Assembly: GCF_027483985.1 (NCBI RefSeq)
Contig: NZ_JAIXTJ010000020.1
Coordinates: 205,842-269,841, forward strand
Reading direction: 5' to 3'
DNA: 64,000 nucleotides
From: Flavobacterium sp.
GTDB lineage: Bacteria; Bacteroidota; Bacteroidia; Flavobacteriales; Flavobacteriaceae
Part shown: positions 1 through 9,240 of the stretch, piece after piece
Layout: the number at the start of each line of letters is the position of its first letter
How positions within the stretch are numbered: position 1 is the first letter of the stretch
Program-made: the position numbers and the translations under genes
The notes under the pieces: model-generated
Seen by the model: the letters and a program-made list of their open reading frames with translations, nothing else
Databases searched by the model: none
Told to the model about the DNA's origin: nothing

Positions 1-150
1 TAAATGAGTAAATAATTTTACAAAATCAGTTGCAGGTAACAAAGTGTAGGTATGCAGTGAAATATTAATATGATAACCCACACCATTGCAGTCTATTACA
101 ACTTCGGTTGGTGTTTTTTCAACTAATTTACCTTGAATATGTGCTATCAT
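1..150 (-). CDS. ruvA: Holliday junction DNA helicase subunit RuvA (N-terminal part, cut by window edge)
   Basis: This is the first 50 codons of RuvA, running off the left edge. RuvA binds four-way junctions and recruits the RuvB motor for branch migration. The start MIAHIQGKL and the phrase CNGVGYHINIS are typical of the RuvA N-terminal OB-fold domain. It lies 66 bases downstream of maeB on the same strand, so the two are probably co-transcribed. Its partner ruvB is elsewhere in this window, near 12 kb, so ruvA and ruvB are not adjacent. The identification rests on the N-terminus only. Confidence 0.9.
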   Translation of the reverse strand, partial: MIAHIQGKLVEKTPTEVVIDCNGVGYHINISLHTYTLLPATDFVKLFTHL

Positions 151-216
151 AGTTTTTTTTAAGCTTTCCAAATATAACAAAAAAGTTTAATTGGCATTAC
201 TAAAGCCGATTTTCTG

Positions 217-2514
217 TTACTTTTTGACGTCAAAATTCTTAATTCGTTTACTTTTCTCTTGCGCATCTACAACTGCAACTGCAGCCATATTAACCATTTC
301 TTCAACACTTGCGCCTAATTGAAAAATGTGAACCGGTTTATCCATTCCCATTACAATTGGTCCGATAGAATCCACTTTATACAATTCTTTGAGAAGTTTA
401 TATGTAATATTAGCCGACTCAAGATTTGGAAAAATTAGTGTATTTACTTTTTTTCCGGCTAATTTTGAAAAAGGAAATTTCGCTTTCAGCATTTCTGGAT
501 TCAGTGCAAAATCGGTTTGAATTTCACCGTCTACAATTAAATCAGGATAATAATGATGTAAATAGGCTACTGCTTCTCTAACTTTATTAGCACTTTCGTG
601 ACTAGATGAACCAAAATTAGAAAAAGAAACCATAGCTATCACTGGCTCGATACCAAACATTCTAACCGTTTTTTCGGTCATTAAAGCAATTTTTGCTAAA
701 TCATCTGCAGATGGATTTGGATTAATTGCCGTATCTGATAAGAACATTGGTCCACGATTAGTCATCATCATATTAGTTGAAGCAATCAATGAAATTCCTG
801 GCGCTTTGCCAATTAGTTGCATCAAGGGCTTCACAACCGATGGATAACTTCTTGAATAACCTGAAACCATTGCATCAGCATCGCCTTGGTTTACCATCAT
901 TGCAGCAAAATAATTACGCTCGCGCATCCATTTTTGTGCATCAAGTTGCGACACTCCTTTTCTTCTTCTCTCTTTCCAGAAGATATCGGCGTATTCTAAT
1001 CGTCGTTTATCTTCTTCAGCAGTTTTTGGATCTAAAATTGGCACATCAGCATCAAAACCAATTTCTTCTTTTAATTCTAAAATATCTTCTTTTCGTCCTA
1101 ACAAAATTGGATGACCAATTCCTTCTTCATAGACAATTTGCGCTGCTTTTAGTACGTCTAATTGATCAGCCTCAGCAAAAACTATTCGCTTCGGATCGGT
1201 TTTAGCTCTGGTTGTTAGCAATCGAACCATTTTATTATCAGAACCCATTCGTTCTAATAATTCTTCTTCATATTTATCCCAATCCGTAATTGGATTAAGC
1301 GCCACACCACTTTCCATTGCTGCGCGAGCTACTGCTGGAGCTACCATTGTAATTAATCTAGGATCAAATGGCTTAGGAATAATATAATCTCTTCCAAAAT
1401 TTAATCTCGTTTCTCCATAGGCAATATTTACTTGCTCAGGCACCATTTCTTTTGCAAGAGCAGCAAGAGCTTTAACCGCAGCCATTTTCATAGCTTCATT
1501 GATTTTAGTAGCTCGAACATCTAATGCACCACGGAAAATATAAGGAAAACCTAGTACATTATTAACTTGATTAGGATGGTCTGAACGACCTGTTGCCATA
1601 ATAATATCATCACGAGTGGCGATGGCAAGATTATATTCTATTTCTGGAGTTGGATTAGCCATAGCAAAAACAATAGGATTGCTAGCCATACCCAATAACA
1701 TTTCTGGTGTTAAGATATTACCTGCGGAAAGTCCGAGAAAAACATCTGCATTTACTAGCGCTTCGGCCAATGTGGCTCCTTTTTTGCCAAAAGAATATCT
1801 TTTTTGAAGTTCAGATAAGTCGGTTCGATCACTTGATAAAACTCCGTCTTTATCGAACATAATTATATTTTCGGGCTGAATTCCTAATAAAACATATAAA
1901 TTAGCACAAGCTAAAGCCGCAGAACCTGCACCTGAAACCACCAACTTAACGTCTTTAATATCTTTATCTGCCAATTCAAGCGCATTTAACAATGCTGCCG
2001 AAGATATAATTGCTGTTCCGTGTTGATCATCATGCATCACCGGAATATTTAGTTCTTCAACTAAACGTCTTTCAATTTCAAAAGATTCTGGTGCTTTGAT
2101 ATCTTCAAGGTTAATTCCCCCAAAAGTTGGAGCAATATTTTTAACTGTAGCAATAAATTCTTCGATATTTTTAGTGTCTACTTCGATATCAAAAACATCA
2201 ATATCAGCAAAAATTTTGAACAATAATGCTTTTCCTTCCATCACTGGTTTTGATGCTTCTGGACCAATATCACCAAGTCCTAAAACCGCAGTACCATTAG
2301 AGATTACTGCAACAAGATTTCCTTTAGAGGTATATTTGTAAACGTTATTTACGTCTTTAACAATTTCTAAACAAGGTTCGGCAACACCAGGAGAATAGGC
2401 TAATGACAAATCTCTTTGTGTAGCATATTTTTTAGTTGGAACAACCTTTATTTTACCTGGAGAAGGTTTAGCATGGTATAAAAGTGCTTCTCTTCGTTTA
2501 TTGTCTTTATGCAT
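217..2514 (-). CDS. maeB: NADP-dependent malic enzyme, MaeB type (malic enzyme fused to phosphotransacetylase-like domain)
   Basis: The protein decarboxylates malate to pyruvate and supplies NADPH in the cytoplasm. Residues 1-430 are the malic enzyme part: YSPGVAEPC near 40, GLGDIGPEA near 80, HDDQHGTAI near 162, and the nucleotide-binding VVSGAGSAA near 193. Residues 430-760 resemble phosphate acetyltransferase. In MaeB proteins this domain is regulatory, binding acetyl-CoA, and is not known to act as a transacetylase. At 765 residues it has the normal full length. It precedes ruvA on the same strand and has its own promoter-like TAnnTTTG element 26 bases upstream. Confidence 0.96.
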   Translation of the reverse strand: MHKDNKRREALLYHAKPSPGKIKVVPTKKYATQRDLSLAYSPGVAEPCLEIVKDVNNVYKYTSKGNLVAVISNGTAVLGLGDIGPEASKPVMEGKALLFKIFADIDVFDIEVDTKNIEEFIATVKNIAPTFGGINLEDIKAPESFEIERRLVEELNIPVMHDDQHGTAIISSAALLNALELADKDIKDVKLVVSGAGSAALACANLYVLLGIQPENIIMFDKDGVLSSDRTDLSELQKRYSFGKKGATLAEALVNADVFLGLSAGNILTPEMLLGMASNPIVFAMANPTPEIEYNLAIATRDDIIMATGRSDHPNQVNNVLGFPYIFRGALDVRATKINEAMKMAAVKALAALAKEMVPEQVNIAYGETRLNFGRDYIIPKPFDPRLITMVAPAVARAAMESGVALNPITDWDKYEEELLERMGSDNKMVRLLTTRAKTDPKRIVFAEADQLDVLKAAQIVYEEGIGHPILLGRKEDILELKEEIGFDADVPILDPKTAEEDKRRLEYADIFWKERRRKGVSQLDAQKWMRERNYFAAMMVNQGDADAMVSGYSRSYPSVVKPLMQLIGKAPGISLIASTNMMMTNRGPMFLSDTAINPNPSADDLAKIALMTEKTVRMFGIEPVIAMVSFSNFGSSSHESANKVREAVAYLHHYYPDLIVDGEIQTDFALNPEMLKAKFPFSKLAGKKVNTLIFPNLESANITYKLLKELYKVDSIGPIVMGMDKPVHIFQLGASVEEMVNMAAVAVVDAQEKSKRIKNFDVKK

Positions 2515-2539
2515 TTTATTTTGTTTATATTCAGACTTA

Positions 2540-2547
2540 CAAAGGTA
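2540..2547 (-). promoter_or_regulatory. Candidate -7 promoter element of maeB
   Basis: The minus strand reads TACCTTTG, an exact match to the Bacteroidota -7 consensus TAnnTTTG, 26 bases before the maeB start codon. No clean -33 TTTG is seen at the usual distance. Confidence 0.5.
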
Positions 2548-2618
2548 AAAGTATCCATTGAAAAAGGAAACAATTATAGATTTTCTTTTAATTATTTTTA
2601 AAAACGATAAAAATAAAA

Positions 2619-2646
2619 AAAGCTGCGATATTTAAACCACAGCTTT
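2619..2646 (-). terminator. Terminator after the sugar-kinase operon
   Basis: The inverted repeat AAAGCTG/CAGCTTT is followed on the minus strand by a T-rich run, 29 bases after the kinase stop codon. It would end the sugar operon before the maeB promoter. Confidence 0.65.
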
Positions 2647-2674
2647 TAGATATAACAAAACTCAAACTAACTTT

Positions 2675-3601
2675 CTATTGTATAATTTCTTTAATATTTA
2701 TATTGTCGGGCAACCTACCAACATTTTGAAGTTTGATAGTTGCTAACTTTTGAGCAATAGTAATACTTTCGTCAAGATTTTTCCCTTCTATTTGAGCAAA
2801 TAAAAAACCTGTCCAAAAGGCATCACCTGCTCCAGTTGTATCTTTTATTTCATCAATGTGAATAGCTTTTTGAAAAAACAAACCTTCATTTAAATCGGAT
2901 ACAGCAACGCCATTTTTACCTTTGGTTAAACATATAGTTGTAGCACCAAGATTGTGAAAATATTCAAAAATATAATCTTCTGATTTTACCTCAGAAAACA
3001 ATCTATAGCAATCATCTTCACTTAACTTTACTAGCGGATCGTTTTGTAAATATTCTTTTAGAACTTGTTTAGCTTCTTCTCTATTGGGCCAAATTCGCTC
3101 CGAAAAATTGATGTCAATACTTAATTTCAAACCTAATTCTTTGGCTTTCTTTGCTCTATTCAAGATGGTTTCTCTCGCAGGATTTTTACTTAAAGCAAAA
3201 CAAGTGGTGTGAAAAATCTTAGCTTCTGCAATTATATCATCTGGTAATTGCGACTCAAAAATTTCACAATCAGCTTGTCTGTAAGGGATGAAATCGGGTG
3301 TTTCTGATGATTTTGAAACAAAAATCACCGAGGTTGGAGCAACATCAGATTTTCTGACTTGCGAAGTTTTAACATTATTAGATTTTAATTTTCTCACTAC
3401 ATAATCACCTAAACCATCTTGACCACAAGAAGCCACAAGAACTGCATTCAAACCTAGTCGTGAAGCATTAACAGCAACATTGGTTGGCGAACCACCTAAA
3501 AAGCGATGATAATCTTTGGTTCTATTGATGGATGTATTCATCTCGTGACCAATAAAATCGATTAAAACTTCTCCTATACTTATTATATCTATTGATTTCA
3601 A
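2675..3601 (-). CDS. PfkB-family carbohydrate kinase (probable fructokinase)
   Basis: This 308-residue protein is an ATP-dependent sugar kinase of the ribokinase/PfkB fold. The first PfkB signature is seen as GGSPTNVAVNASRLG near residues 36-50. The second, with the catalytic aspartate, is DTTGAGDAFWTGF near 255. It is the last gene of a minus-strand sugar operon, one base after the glycosidase stop. With a disaccharide-type permease and a glycosidase upstream, the likely role is phosphorylation of the hexose released in the cytoplasm. Fructose is the best guess, from similarity to fructokinases. Substrate specificity cannot be read from the sequence, and 2-keto-3-deoxygluconate kinase activity is an alternative. 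Confidence 0.8.
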   Translation of the reverse strand: MKSIDIISIGEVLIDFIGHEMNTSINRTKDYHRFLGGSPTNVAVNASRLGLNAVLVASCGQDGLGDYVVRKLKSNNVKTSQVRKSDVAPTSVIFVSKSSETPDFIPYRQADCEIFESQLPDDIIAEAKIFHTTCFALSKNPARETILNRAKKAKELGLKLSIDINFSERIWPNREEAKQVLKEYLQNDPLVKLSEDDCYRLFSEVKSEDYIFEYFHNLGATTICLTKGKNGVAVSDLNEGLFFQKAIHIDEIKDTTGAGDAFWTGFLFAQIEGKNLDESITIAQKLATIKLQNVGRLPDNINIKEIIQ

Positions 3602-3602
3602 T

Positions 3603-4838
3603 TTAAAAAACTATTTTAAAATTAGTATATAATGACTGATGAACTACTATGGTTGCTGCGGCACTCCAAGCACAATTTGACACTCCGTTAGGAGCTTTAG
3701 TATTGGTATTAAAATTCTCGTAGAAAGAATAATTTTCAATAGCATTAGCTTCATTTAGGTTATCCAAAATAACTTCTGCCTCTTTTGATTTATCTTTAGA
3801 AAATAATGCCAATCCGAAAAAACCATTGACCATTGGCCAACTTCCACCATTATGAAATTCATAAGGAAAATTTCTGAATTCATATTTGCAATTGTTTTTC
3901 AAAAGATTCCAATCTTCATCATTAGAAAAAACTGGTGGCCAAAATGCTGGCAACAATCCCAAACTAGTTTCGGATGCTAAGGAAACTGAAAATTCTATTA
4001 TTTTATTTTGAAACTCTTTCGAACCAATATCCAATAATAAAACCAGTGAATTTGCAAATGCGTCATATTGTGTTTTATATCCTGATGGCGAAAATGAACA
4101 TGGCATAAAATCATTAAACACTATGGCATCATATGCTTTTTGATGGTACTTTTCTCCATCTGCTTTAGGCATAAAATTAGTTTCTATTTGATAAACTATT
4201 TTGTCAATTTTATCGGATATAGATTCCTTCTTTTGAAAATAATTATAACTTTTCAATGCCCAAACTCTCAGCAACTGATCGTATAAAACATAACCATCAG
4301 TAATGTATTCATCAGCCCAATTACCGGATAATGGAACATATAAAAGATGTTTGTTATTAAATTCCCAAGCTTCGAGTAATGATAAGCATTTTTCGATGTT
4401 AGCTTTATGTTTTTCTAAAAATTCTAAATCGTTGGTGTGAATAGTATACTGACAAACACCGATAATGAACCAAGTTACCGCATCAACTCGTCCGGCCAAA
4501 CCACCATAACTAACTTCATTATGAACACCATCATTAAATACATTAGATGGAATAGTTCCGTTTTTATGTTGATTATTGGCTAATGTTTCGAGCGTTTTTT
4601 TGAATGTTTGAATTAAAAATTTATCTCCAGAAGCCAATGCTGCCAATCCGCAAATTACTCCATCGCGAGCCCAAACTCGTAGGTAATTTGTAGTATTCTC
4701 GGCACTTGCAAGAAATCCGGTTGGTGTAGCTACTTTATTTAATAAATCAAGAGCTTTATTGTATGCGAAATTTTTCAATTTAATTATTTTGATTAGGGTT
4801 TTTGGCTTTGATAAAAAGAGTACAAATTGCACTAACAA
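3603..4838 (-). CDS. Cytoplasmic (alpha/alpha)6-barrel glycoside hydrolase, amylo-1,6-glucosidase/invertase-like
   Basis: No signal peptide is seen. Phrases such as YLRVWARDGVICGLAAL, GGLAGRVDAVTWFI and GNWADEYITDG place it among six-hairpin glycosidases. These are usually annotated as glycogen debranching (GDE) proteins and are distantly like GH100 neutral invertases. At 411 residues it is much shorter than true debranching enzymes. Between an SLC45-type sugar permease and a PfkB kinase, hydrolysis of an imported sucrose-like disaccharide is more plausible than glycogen debranching. That is an inference from context. The only ATG start gives a 59-base overlap with the permease gene. A TTG at 4778, one base past the permease stop, may be the real start. 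Confidence 0.7.
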   Translation of the reverse strand: MLVQFVLFLSKPKTLIKIIKLKNFAYNKALDLLNKVATPTGFLASAENTTNYLRVWARDGVICGLAALASGDKFLIQTFKKTLETLANNQHKNGTIPSNVFNDGVHNEVSYGGLAGRVDAVTWFIIGVCQYTIHTNDLEFLEKHKANIEKCLSLLEAWEFNNKHLLYVPLSGNWADEYITDGYVLYDQLLRVWALKSYNYFQKKESISDKIDKIVYQIETNFMPKADGEKYHQKAYDAIVFNDFMPCSFSPSGYKTQYDAFANSLVLLLDIGSKEFQNKIIEFSVSLASETSLGLLPAFWPPVFSNDEDWNLLKNNCKYEFRNFPYEFHNGGSWPMVNGFFGLALFSKDKSKEAEVILDNLNEANAIENYSFYENFNTNTKAPNGVSNCAWSAAATIVVHQSLYTNFKIVF

Positions 4839-6090
4839 CTAGTAAAAGTCCTGCGAATGTTATTGCTTGTCGTGGATCATTATTTAAAAAATGTTTTAAG
4901 ATAAAACCAAACGTAAGTGTTTGAATAAACATCGGAATTACAATCATCATGTTGATAATTCCCATATAAACGCCATATCGTTCTTTAGGAATGTTGGCAA
5001 CCACCATTAAGTAAGGAATTCCCATCATACTCGCCCATCCAATTCCGAAACCTGTTATTGCGGGAAATAATAAGTATTTATTTTCTATATGTGGAAATAG
5101 CAAGAATCCAATTGCTGCTAAAAGCAAACATACAAAATGCACATATTTTGGCGAATATTTCTTTGCAAAACCAACTAATAAAAACGCTACTAAAAAAGTA
5201 ACAATATTATACCATCCGTTAACTAATCCTGTCCATCCAACAGCTTCTTCATATAAAGTAGGGTTCGACTGTGGTGTTGCCTGCCAAACTGATAAAGCAA
5301 TACTTTTAGAGGAATTTTGCCAATAGCAAAAGAGTGCATACCATTGAAATAGGTAAACAAGAGCTAGTTGCCACATTACTTTTGGCATATCTGCGACTGC
5401 AGAAAAAATATCTATAAATGGAGTAAAAATATTAATTTTCTCTTTTTGAATAAGTAATAACTCTTCCTCGGTTGGAGGAATTTCTTTTGTCGTATGTGAA
5501 CTCCACCAAACTGATACCACTGAACAAACTGAGCCTAAAATAAATGAAGCAAAAACCCAAGTTGGCAATTTACCTGTTGTGCCAATAAAAATTAATGGAA
5601 AAATAAACAACGATACATTAGCTAAAGTTTGTCCTAAACCTGTAAAGAAACTCTGCGCTTGAAAACCCATTGGCTGTTGCGCATCGTCAAGTTTATCTGC
5701 AATAAAAGCTCTATAAGGTTCCATTGCCGTATTGTTTCCTGCATCTAAAATCCATAATAAACCAGCTGCCATCCATAACGAACTACTAAACGGGAAAAGG
5801 AATAAAGCAATACTACAAACCAAAGCACCAATAAAGAAGTAGGGCTTTCTTCTTCCTCCAAATTTTGGCAACCAAGTTTTATCACTTAATGCACCTATTA
5901 TAGGCTGAATTAACAATCCAGTAAGTGGACCGGCAAGATTTAGTAACGGTAATTCGTCAGGACTTGCTCCAAGAAAATCATAGATAGGATTAACGGCACT
6001 TTGTTGCAAACCAAAACTGTATTGGATTCCGAAAAATCCAACATTCATATTGATGATTTGCCAAAAACTTAATGAAGGTTTATTTGCCAT
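4780..6090 (-). CDS. MFS sugar transporter, SLC45 (GPH-like) family
   Basis: This is an inner-membrane permease of 436 residues with about 12 hydrophobic segments. The start (LSFWQIINMNVGFFGIQYSF), the loop GALSDKTWLPKFGGRRKPYF near 67-87 and the MEPYRAFIADKL segment are typical of the SLC45/sucrose-maltose transporter branch of the major facilitator superfamily. It would carry the sugar delivered to the periplasm by the upstream TonB-dependent receptor into the cytoplasm, probably with protons. Its stop is 3 bases from the glutaredoxin-like gene on one side, and it overlaps the glycosidase frame on the other. Sucrose is the favoured substrate. Maltose remains possible. Confidence 0.85.
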   Translation of the reverse strand: MANKPSLSFWQIINMNVGFFGIQYSFGLQQSAVNPIYDFLGASPDELPLLNLAGPLTGLLIQPIIGALSDKTWLPKFGGRRKPYFFIGALVCSIALFLFPFSSSLWMAAGLLWILDAGNNTAMEPYRAFIADKLDDAQQPMGFQAQSFFTGLGQTLANVSLFIFPLIFIGTTGKLPTWVFASFILGSVCSVVSVWWSSHTTKEIPPTEEELLLIQKEKINIFTPFIDIFSAVADMPKVMWQLALVYLFQWYALFCYWQNSSKSIALSVWQATPQSNPTLYEEAVGWTGLVNGWYNIVTFLVAFLLVGFAKKYSPKYVHFVCLLLAAIGFLLFPHIENKYLLFPAITGFGIGWASMMGIPYLMVVANIPKERYGVYMGIINMMIVIPMFIQTLTFGFILKHFLNNDPRQAITFAGLLLVVSAICTLFIKAKNPNQNN

Positions 6091-6093
6091 TAT

Positions 6094-6423
6094 TTACTTT
6101 AATTTTTTTAAGAATTCTTCAAAAACACCATTATTGGTAAAAATCACACCTTGCTTATCTATTACAGGAATTCCTAAATTAGAAGTACTTATTCCGGCAG
6201 CTTTTAATTTGGTTAACATTTCTCGCAGCGCTTCAGCATTTTTATCAATATCAAAAAAAATGAATTCGATGTTGTTTTTTTTCAGATAATCTTTAGTATC
6301 AATACAATGATGACACTCATTACTACCATAAACAATCATCACTTTTTTTGATGTTTCTTGTGCGGACAACTCTGTTTGAAAAAGAAAAGTAAAAAAGAAA
6401 ACTAAGAGTGCTAATTTTTTCAT
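6094..6423 (-). CDS. Exported glutaredoxin-like protein with CxxC motif
   Basis: A signal peptide (MKKLALLVFFFTFLFQTELSAQ) precedes a small thioredoxin-fold domain of about 85 residues. VMIVYGSNECHHCIDTKDYL contains a CHHC redox pair near residues 37-40, and GIPVI near 84 gives the cis-proline. It is probably a periplasmic thiol oxidoreductase. It sits between the TonB-dependent receptor and the sugar permease, with 3 bases to the permease, so it belongs to the sugar operon. Why a redox protein is there is not obvious. The receptor carries a vicinal cysteine pair (see the receptor entry) that could be a substrate, but this is speculation. Confidence 0.75.
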   Translation of the reverse strand: MKKLALLVFFFTFLFQTELSAQETSKKVMIVYGSNECHHCIDTKDYLKKNNIEFIFFDIDKNAEALREMLTKLKAAGISTSNLGIPVIDKQGVIFTNNGVFEEFLKKLK

Positions 6424-6455
6424 TTTTGATATTTTTAATAATTCCTAATTTAAAA

Positions 6456-6493
6456 ATAATTCCCATACCAGCTTTCACTGATATAGGAATTAT
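6456..6493 (-). other. Inverted repeat between receptor and downstream sugar genes
   Basis: Arms of 12 bases (ATAATTCCCATA and TATAGGAATTAT) pair with one mismatch around a 14-base loop, in the only large gap of the operon. On the minus strand the hairpin is followed by TTTT. It may act as a leaky terminator or mRNA-stability element that lowers expression of the cytoplasmic genes relative to the receptor. Confidence 0.5.
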
Positions 6494-6517
6494 CAAAATT
6501 AAACATGAACTTTTTTA

Positions 6518-9154
6518 TTAGAATCTATAAGCTATTGTTAATGAAGTTGTTCTTCCGTTAATAGATCTAGCTCTAACTATATTGTCTGTATTTTCAGTAA
6601 TACTTCCTTCTTCAACTTCTGTGATACCAATAGTATCAAAAACGTTATTAATGTTTAATGAAGCAGAAAGACCTTTAGTTAATTCAAAATTGATGAATGG
6701 ATTAACATAAGCATATCCTGGCATTACTAACTTATTGTCATCTTGTGCGTAAGCTTTAGTTGTTCCGATTACTGAGAATCCAAGATTGTGTTGTTTGCTA
6801 CCTCCGAATTTCAAAGCTGGAACGATGTTGTAGATAAAATCTGCTTGTCTACGAGGCTTGTTTCCATTTAACGCTGGAGTTACAACATCATCAGCAATTT
6901 CTGCTTTAGTATAAGTAACACTTCCGTTTACAGAGAAGCTTTTCACTCTATAGTTTCCTTCTAATTCTAAACCATAAGAATTGTATTTTCTTTGGATTTG
7001 TCTGATTCCACCACCAACACCACCAAAATCCCAGTTTTGTTCAGATACATTAGCATAAAATGCTGTAGCATAAATTGCAGAGTTTTGACCTTTTCTTTTG
7101 AAACCTAATTCTGCTTGGTTTACCATATCAGCACTTAAACCAGGAACTGCAGAACCATCGTTTAATACGTTTGGTCCGAAAAGTAAACGATCAGCATTAG
7201 CTCTACCACCACGACTATATCTTGCAAAAACAGATTGGTTGTTATTTAACAAATAATTTCCACCGAAAGAGTAAGAAACATAATCATAATCGTAGTTAAT
7301 TGGTTTTCTGTTAGCATTATCTACAACTGAAACATTAACTTCTGGTCCTTGAATAGTGCCATTATTATCAACATCTAAATTAAGTGCTTGCGTTGCACCT
7401 GCATAAGAACCACGAGCTTTTCCAGAATCAAAACGGAAACTAACATCGAAATTGAATTTTTCAGTAAACTTGTACTGACCCGCAACATAAGGAGCCGTTA
7501 CATCATAATTAGCATCATAGTTTCTTGTACAACAGTTACCCCAAAATGGAACACCATAAGCATATAAACCATTAACAGAGTTTGGTCCAGCATTTAACAA
7601 AGCTGCATTCTCACCTTTAACTTCTAACAAATAAGAATTCCATAACCAAGACATGTTGATGTTTTGGAATGCTTTATAATATCCTAAAGTCAAATCAAAG
7701 TCTCCGAATTTTTTAGTCAATTTCATATCATTTGTAAAGTTGTTGAAATTGTTGATTTCAGTATCAAATGTATGAATTCTCATCACTAAAGCATTGTTAT
7801 TAAAAACCTGACCTGCAGATGGACCGTTAGCATAAGTTAAATTTGGAACAGAAAAACCTGTTGCAATTGAACCTGCAGTTGCTACTTCTGCTGGAAATGG
7901 AGATACGAATCTACCATTGTGATAATTTTGTCTAAAACGCTCTTCAACTTTCCAGTCATTACCCAAGTCAAATTTCATTTCTCCACCAAAAGAAGTTGCT
8001 ACCGGACGCATTCCATCTGCTAAGTTACTTCTTCTTCTTTCGCCATCAGCACCCATAGTTAAGTTGTCTAAAAAGTAAGGACTGTGTGGTGTATCGTGAC
8101 GGATATCAAAATTAGCCAATGAACTCCAATTTGGATTAGCATTTGTTCCTGATACTTTTACAGGCATTGGTAAATAACCTATTGATCTATCATTTAAATA
8201 TTTAAAATACAAACGAACATAACCTTTTTCAAATTCTTTAGTCATATTAGCTTTAAATTGACCTCCTAAATTTGCAGTATAACCAGCATTTCTTGGTCCT
8301 TCACCTTGACGGAAGAAACCACCAACGTGAAAACGTAAAGTTTCAGAAATAGGAGAACCATATTCAAAATCAGTTCTGTTATTTCCAAAATCAACTCCAA
8401 TTGATTGCATTAATGAACCACCTTCTCTTTTACCATCTTTACTGATAAAGTTGATGATACCTGCAGGAGAGTTACTTGCTAAAGTAGAAGCTGAACCTCC
8501 TCTAATTGCTTCAACTCTGCTAATTGTTTGATCATTTCTTACAAATATATCAGCATTACCGAAAGCTACGTCACCAAATTGCATCACAGGCATTCCGTCT
8601 TCGTGAAGTTGTAAAAATTTTGCACCACCAGAAGCAATTGGAATTCCACGAACAGTAATGTTTGCATTACCTTCTCCTCCAGTTGATTCTGATTTGATAC
8701 CAGGTAATAATCTAAACAATTCTGCGGTTGCTCTTGGCGCACCTTGCTCAATTTGAGCAACAGAAACAGAACTAATAGAAACACTCGATTGAATTTTTGA
8801 GCGCGGATTAATTACTCCAGTTACTACAACTTCTTCAAGAGAAGTTGCTTCTTGCTCTAATTGTAGGTTAGCAACTGTTGCGCCGCTGATGGTAACTTCT
8901 TTCTTCAAGGTTTTCATACCAATATAAGAAACCGTTACCGTTGTTGATCCGTTTGATAAGCCAGAAATAGCATAATTACCATCCGAATCGGTAGTTGTAG
9001 CTTTTTGCGAAACCGAAACATTTGCGCCAGAAACAACATTTCCTTTGTCATCGGTAACTTTTCCGCTCAAACTACTTTGTGAGAAAGCACTATTAAACAA
9101 CAAAAGTGCTGTTAAGAATAGTAAGTTCTTCAAAAATAAAGTACTTTTTTTCAT
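6518..9154 (-). CDS. TonB-dependent outer-membrane receptor with carboxypeptidase-like domain (sugar uptake)
   Basis: This 878-residue protein starts with a signal peptide ending near FNSAFSQ. A CarboxypepD_reg-like domain follows (SGKVTDDKGNVVSGANVSV, about 29-110), then a plug (GVINPRSKIQ..., about 113-245) and a 22-strand barrel ending in TSLTIAYRF, the expected terminal aromatic. It imports a ligand across the outer membrane using TonB energy. No SusD-like lipoprotein follows, so it is a stand-alone receptor. A short loop with adjacent cysteines (WGNCCTRNYD, near 542) is unusual. The divergent LacI gene, the paired operators and the downstream permease, hydrolase and kinase indicate a sugar ligand, probably a disaccharide or short oligosaccharide. 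Confidence 0.88.
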   Translation of the reverse strand: MKKSTLFLKNLLFLTALLLFNSAFSQSSLSGKVTDDKGNVVSGANVSVSQKATTTDSDGNYAISGLSNGSTTVTVSYIGMKTLKKEVTISGATVANLQLEQEATSLEEVVVTGVINPRSKIQSSVSISSVSVAQIEQGAPRATAELFRLLPGIKSESTGGEGNANITVRGIPIASGGAKFLQLHEDGMPVMQFGDVAFGNADIFVRNDQTISRVEAIRGGSASTLASNSPAGIINFISKDGKREGGSLMQSIGVDFGNNRTDFEYGSPISETLRFHVGGFFRQGEGPRNAGYTANLGGQFKANMTKEFEKGYVRLYFKYLNDRSIGYLPMPVKVSGTNANPNWSSLANFDIRHDTPHSPYFLDNLTMGADGERRRSNLADGMRPVATSFGGEMKFDLGNDWKVEERFRQNYHNGRFVSPFPAEVATAGSIATGFSVPNLTYANGPSAGQVFNNNALVMRIHTFDTEINNFNNFTNDMKLTKKFGDFDLTLGYYKAFQNINMSWLWNSYLLEVKGENAALLNAGPNSVNGLYAYGVPFWGNCCTRNYDANYDVTAPYVAGQYKFTEKFNFDVSFRFDSGKARGSYAGATQALNLDVDNNGTIQGPEVNVSVVDNANRKPINYDYDYVSYSFGGNYLLNNNQSVFARYSRGGRANADRLLFGPNVLNDGSAVPGLSADMVNQAELGFKRKGQNSAIYATAFYANVSEQNWDFGGVGGGIRQIQRKYNSYGLELEGNYRVKSFSVNGSVTYTKAEIADDVVTPALNGNKPRRQADFIYNIVPALKFGGSKQHNLGFSVIGTTKAYAQDDNKLVMPGYAYVNPFINFELTKGLSASLNINNVFDTIGITEVEEGSITENTDNIVRARSINGRTTSLTIAYRF

Positions 9155-9240
9155 TTTTAAATAATTATTTGATTAGTAAATTTAGTTAATAATAATTCCG
9201 AAATTATATTTTTAATTATTAATAAATTGAATTTTTAGCA

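Noticed and set aside
777..1205. 142-codon frame antisense to maeB
   Set aside because: It lies wholly inside a well-conserved gene on the other strand, and its leucine/glutamine-rich product has no domain.
3603..4838. Naming the glycosidase a true glycogen debranching enzyme
   Set aside because: It is far shorter than debranching enzymes, lacks their transferase part and sits in an import operon for small sugars. Only the barrel fold is shared.
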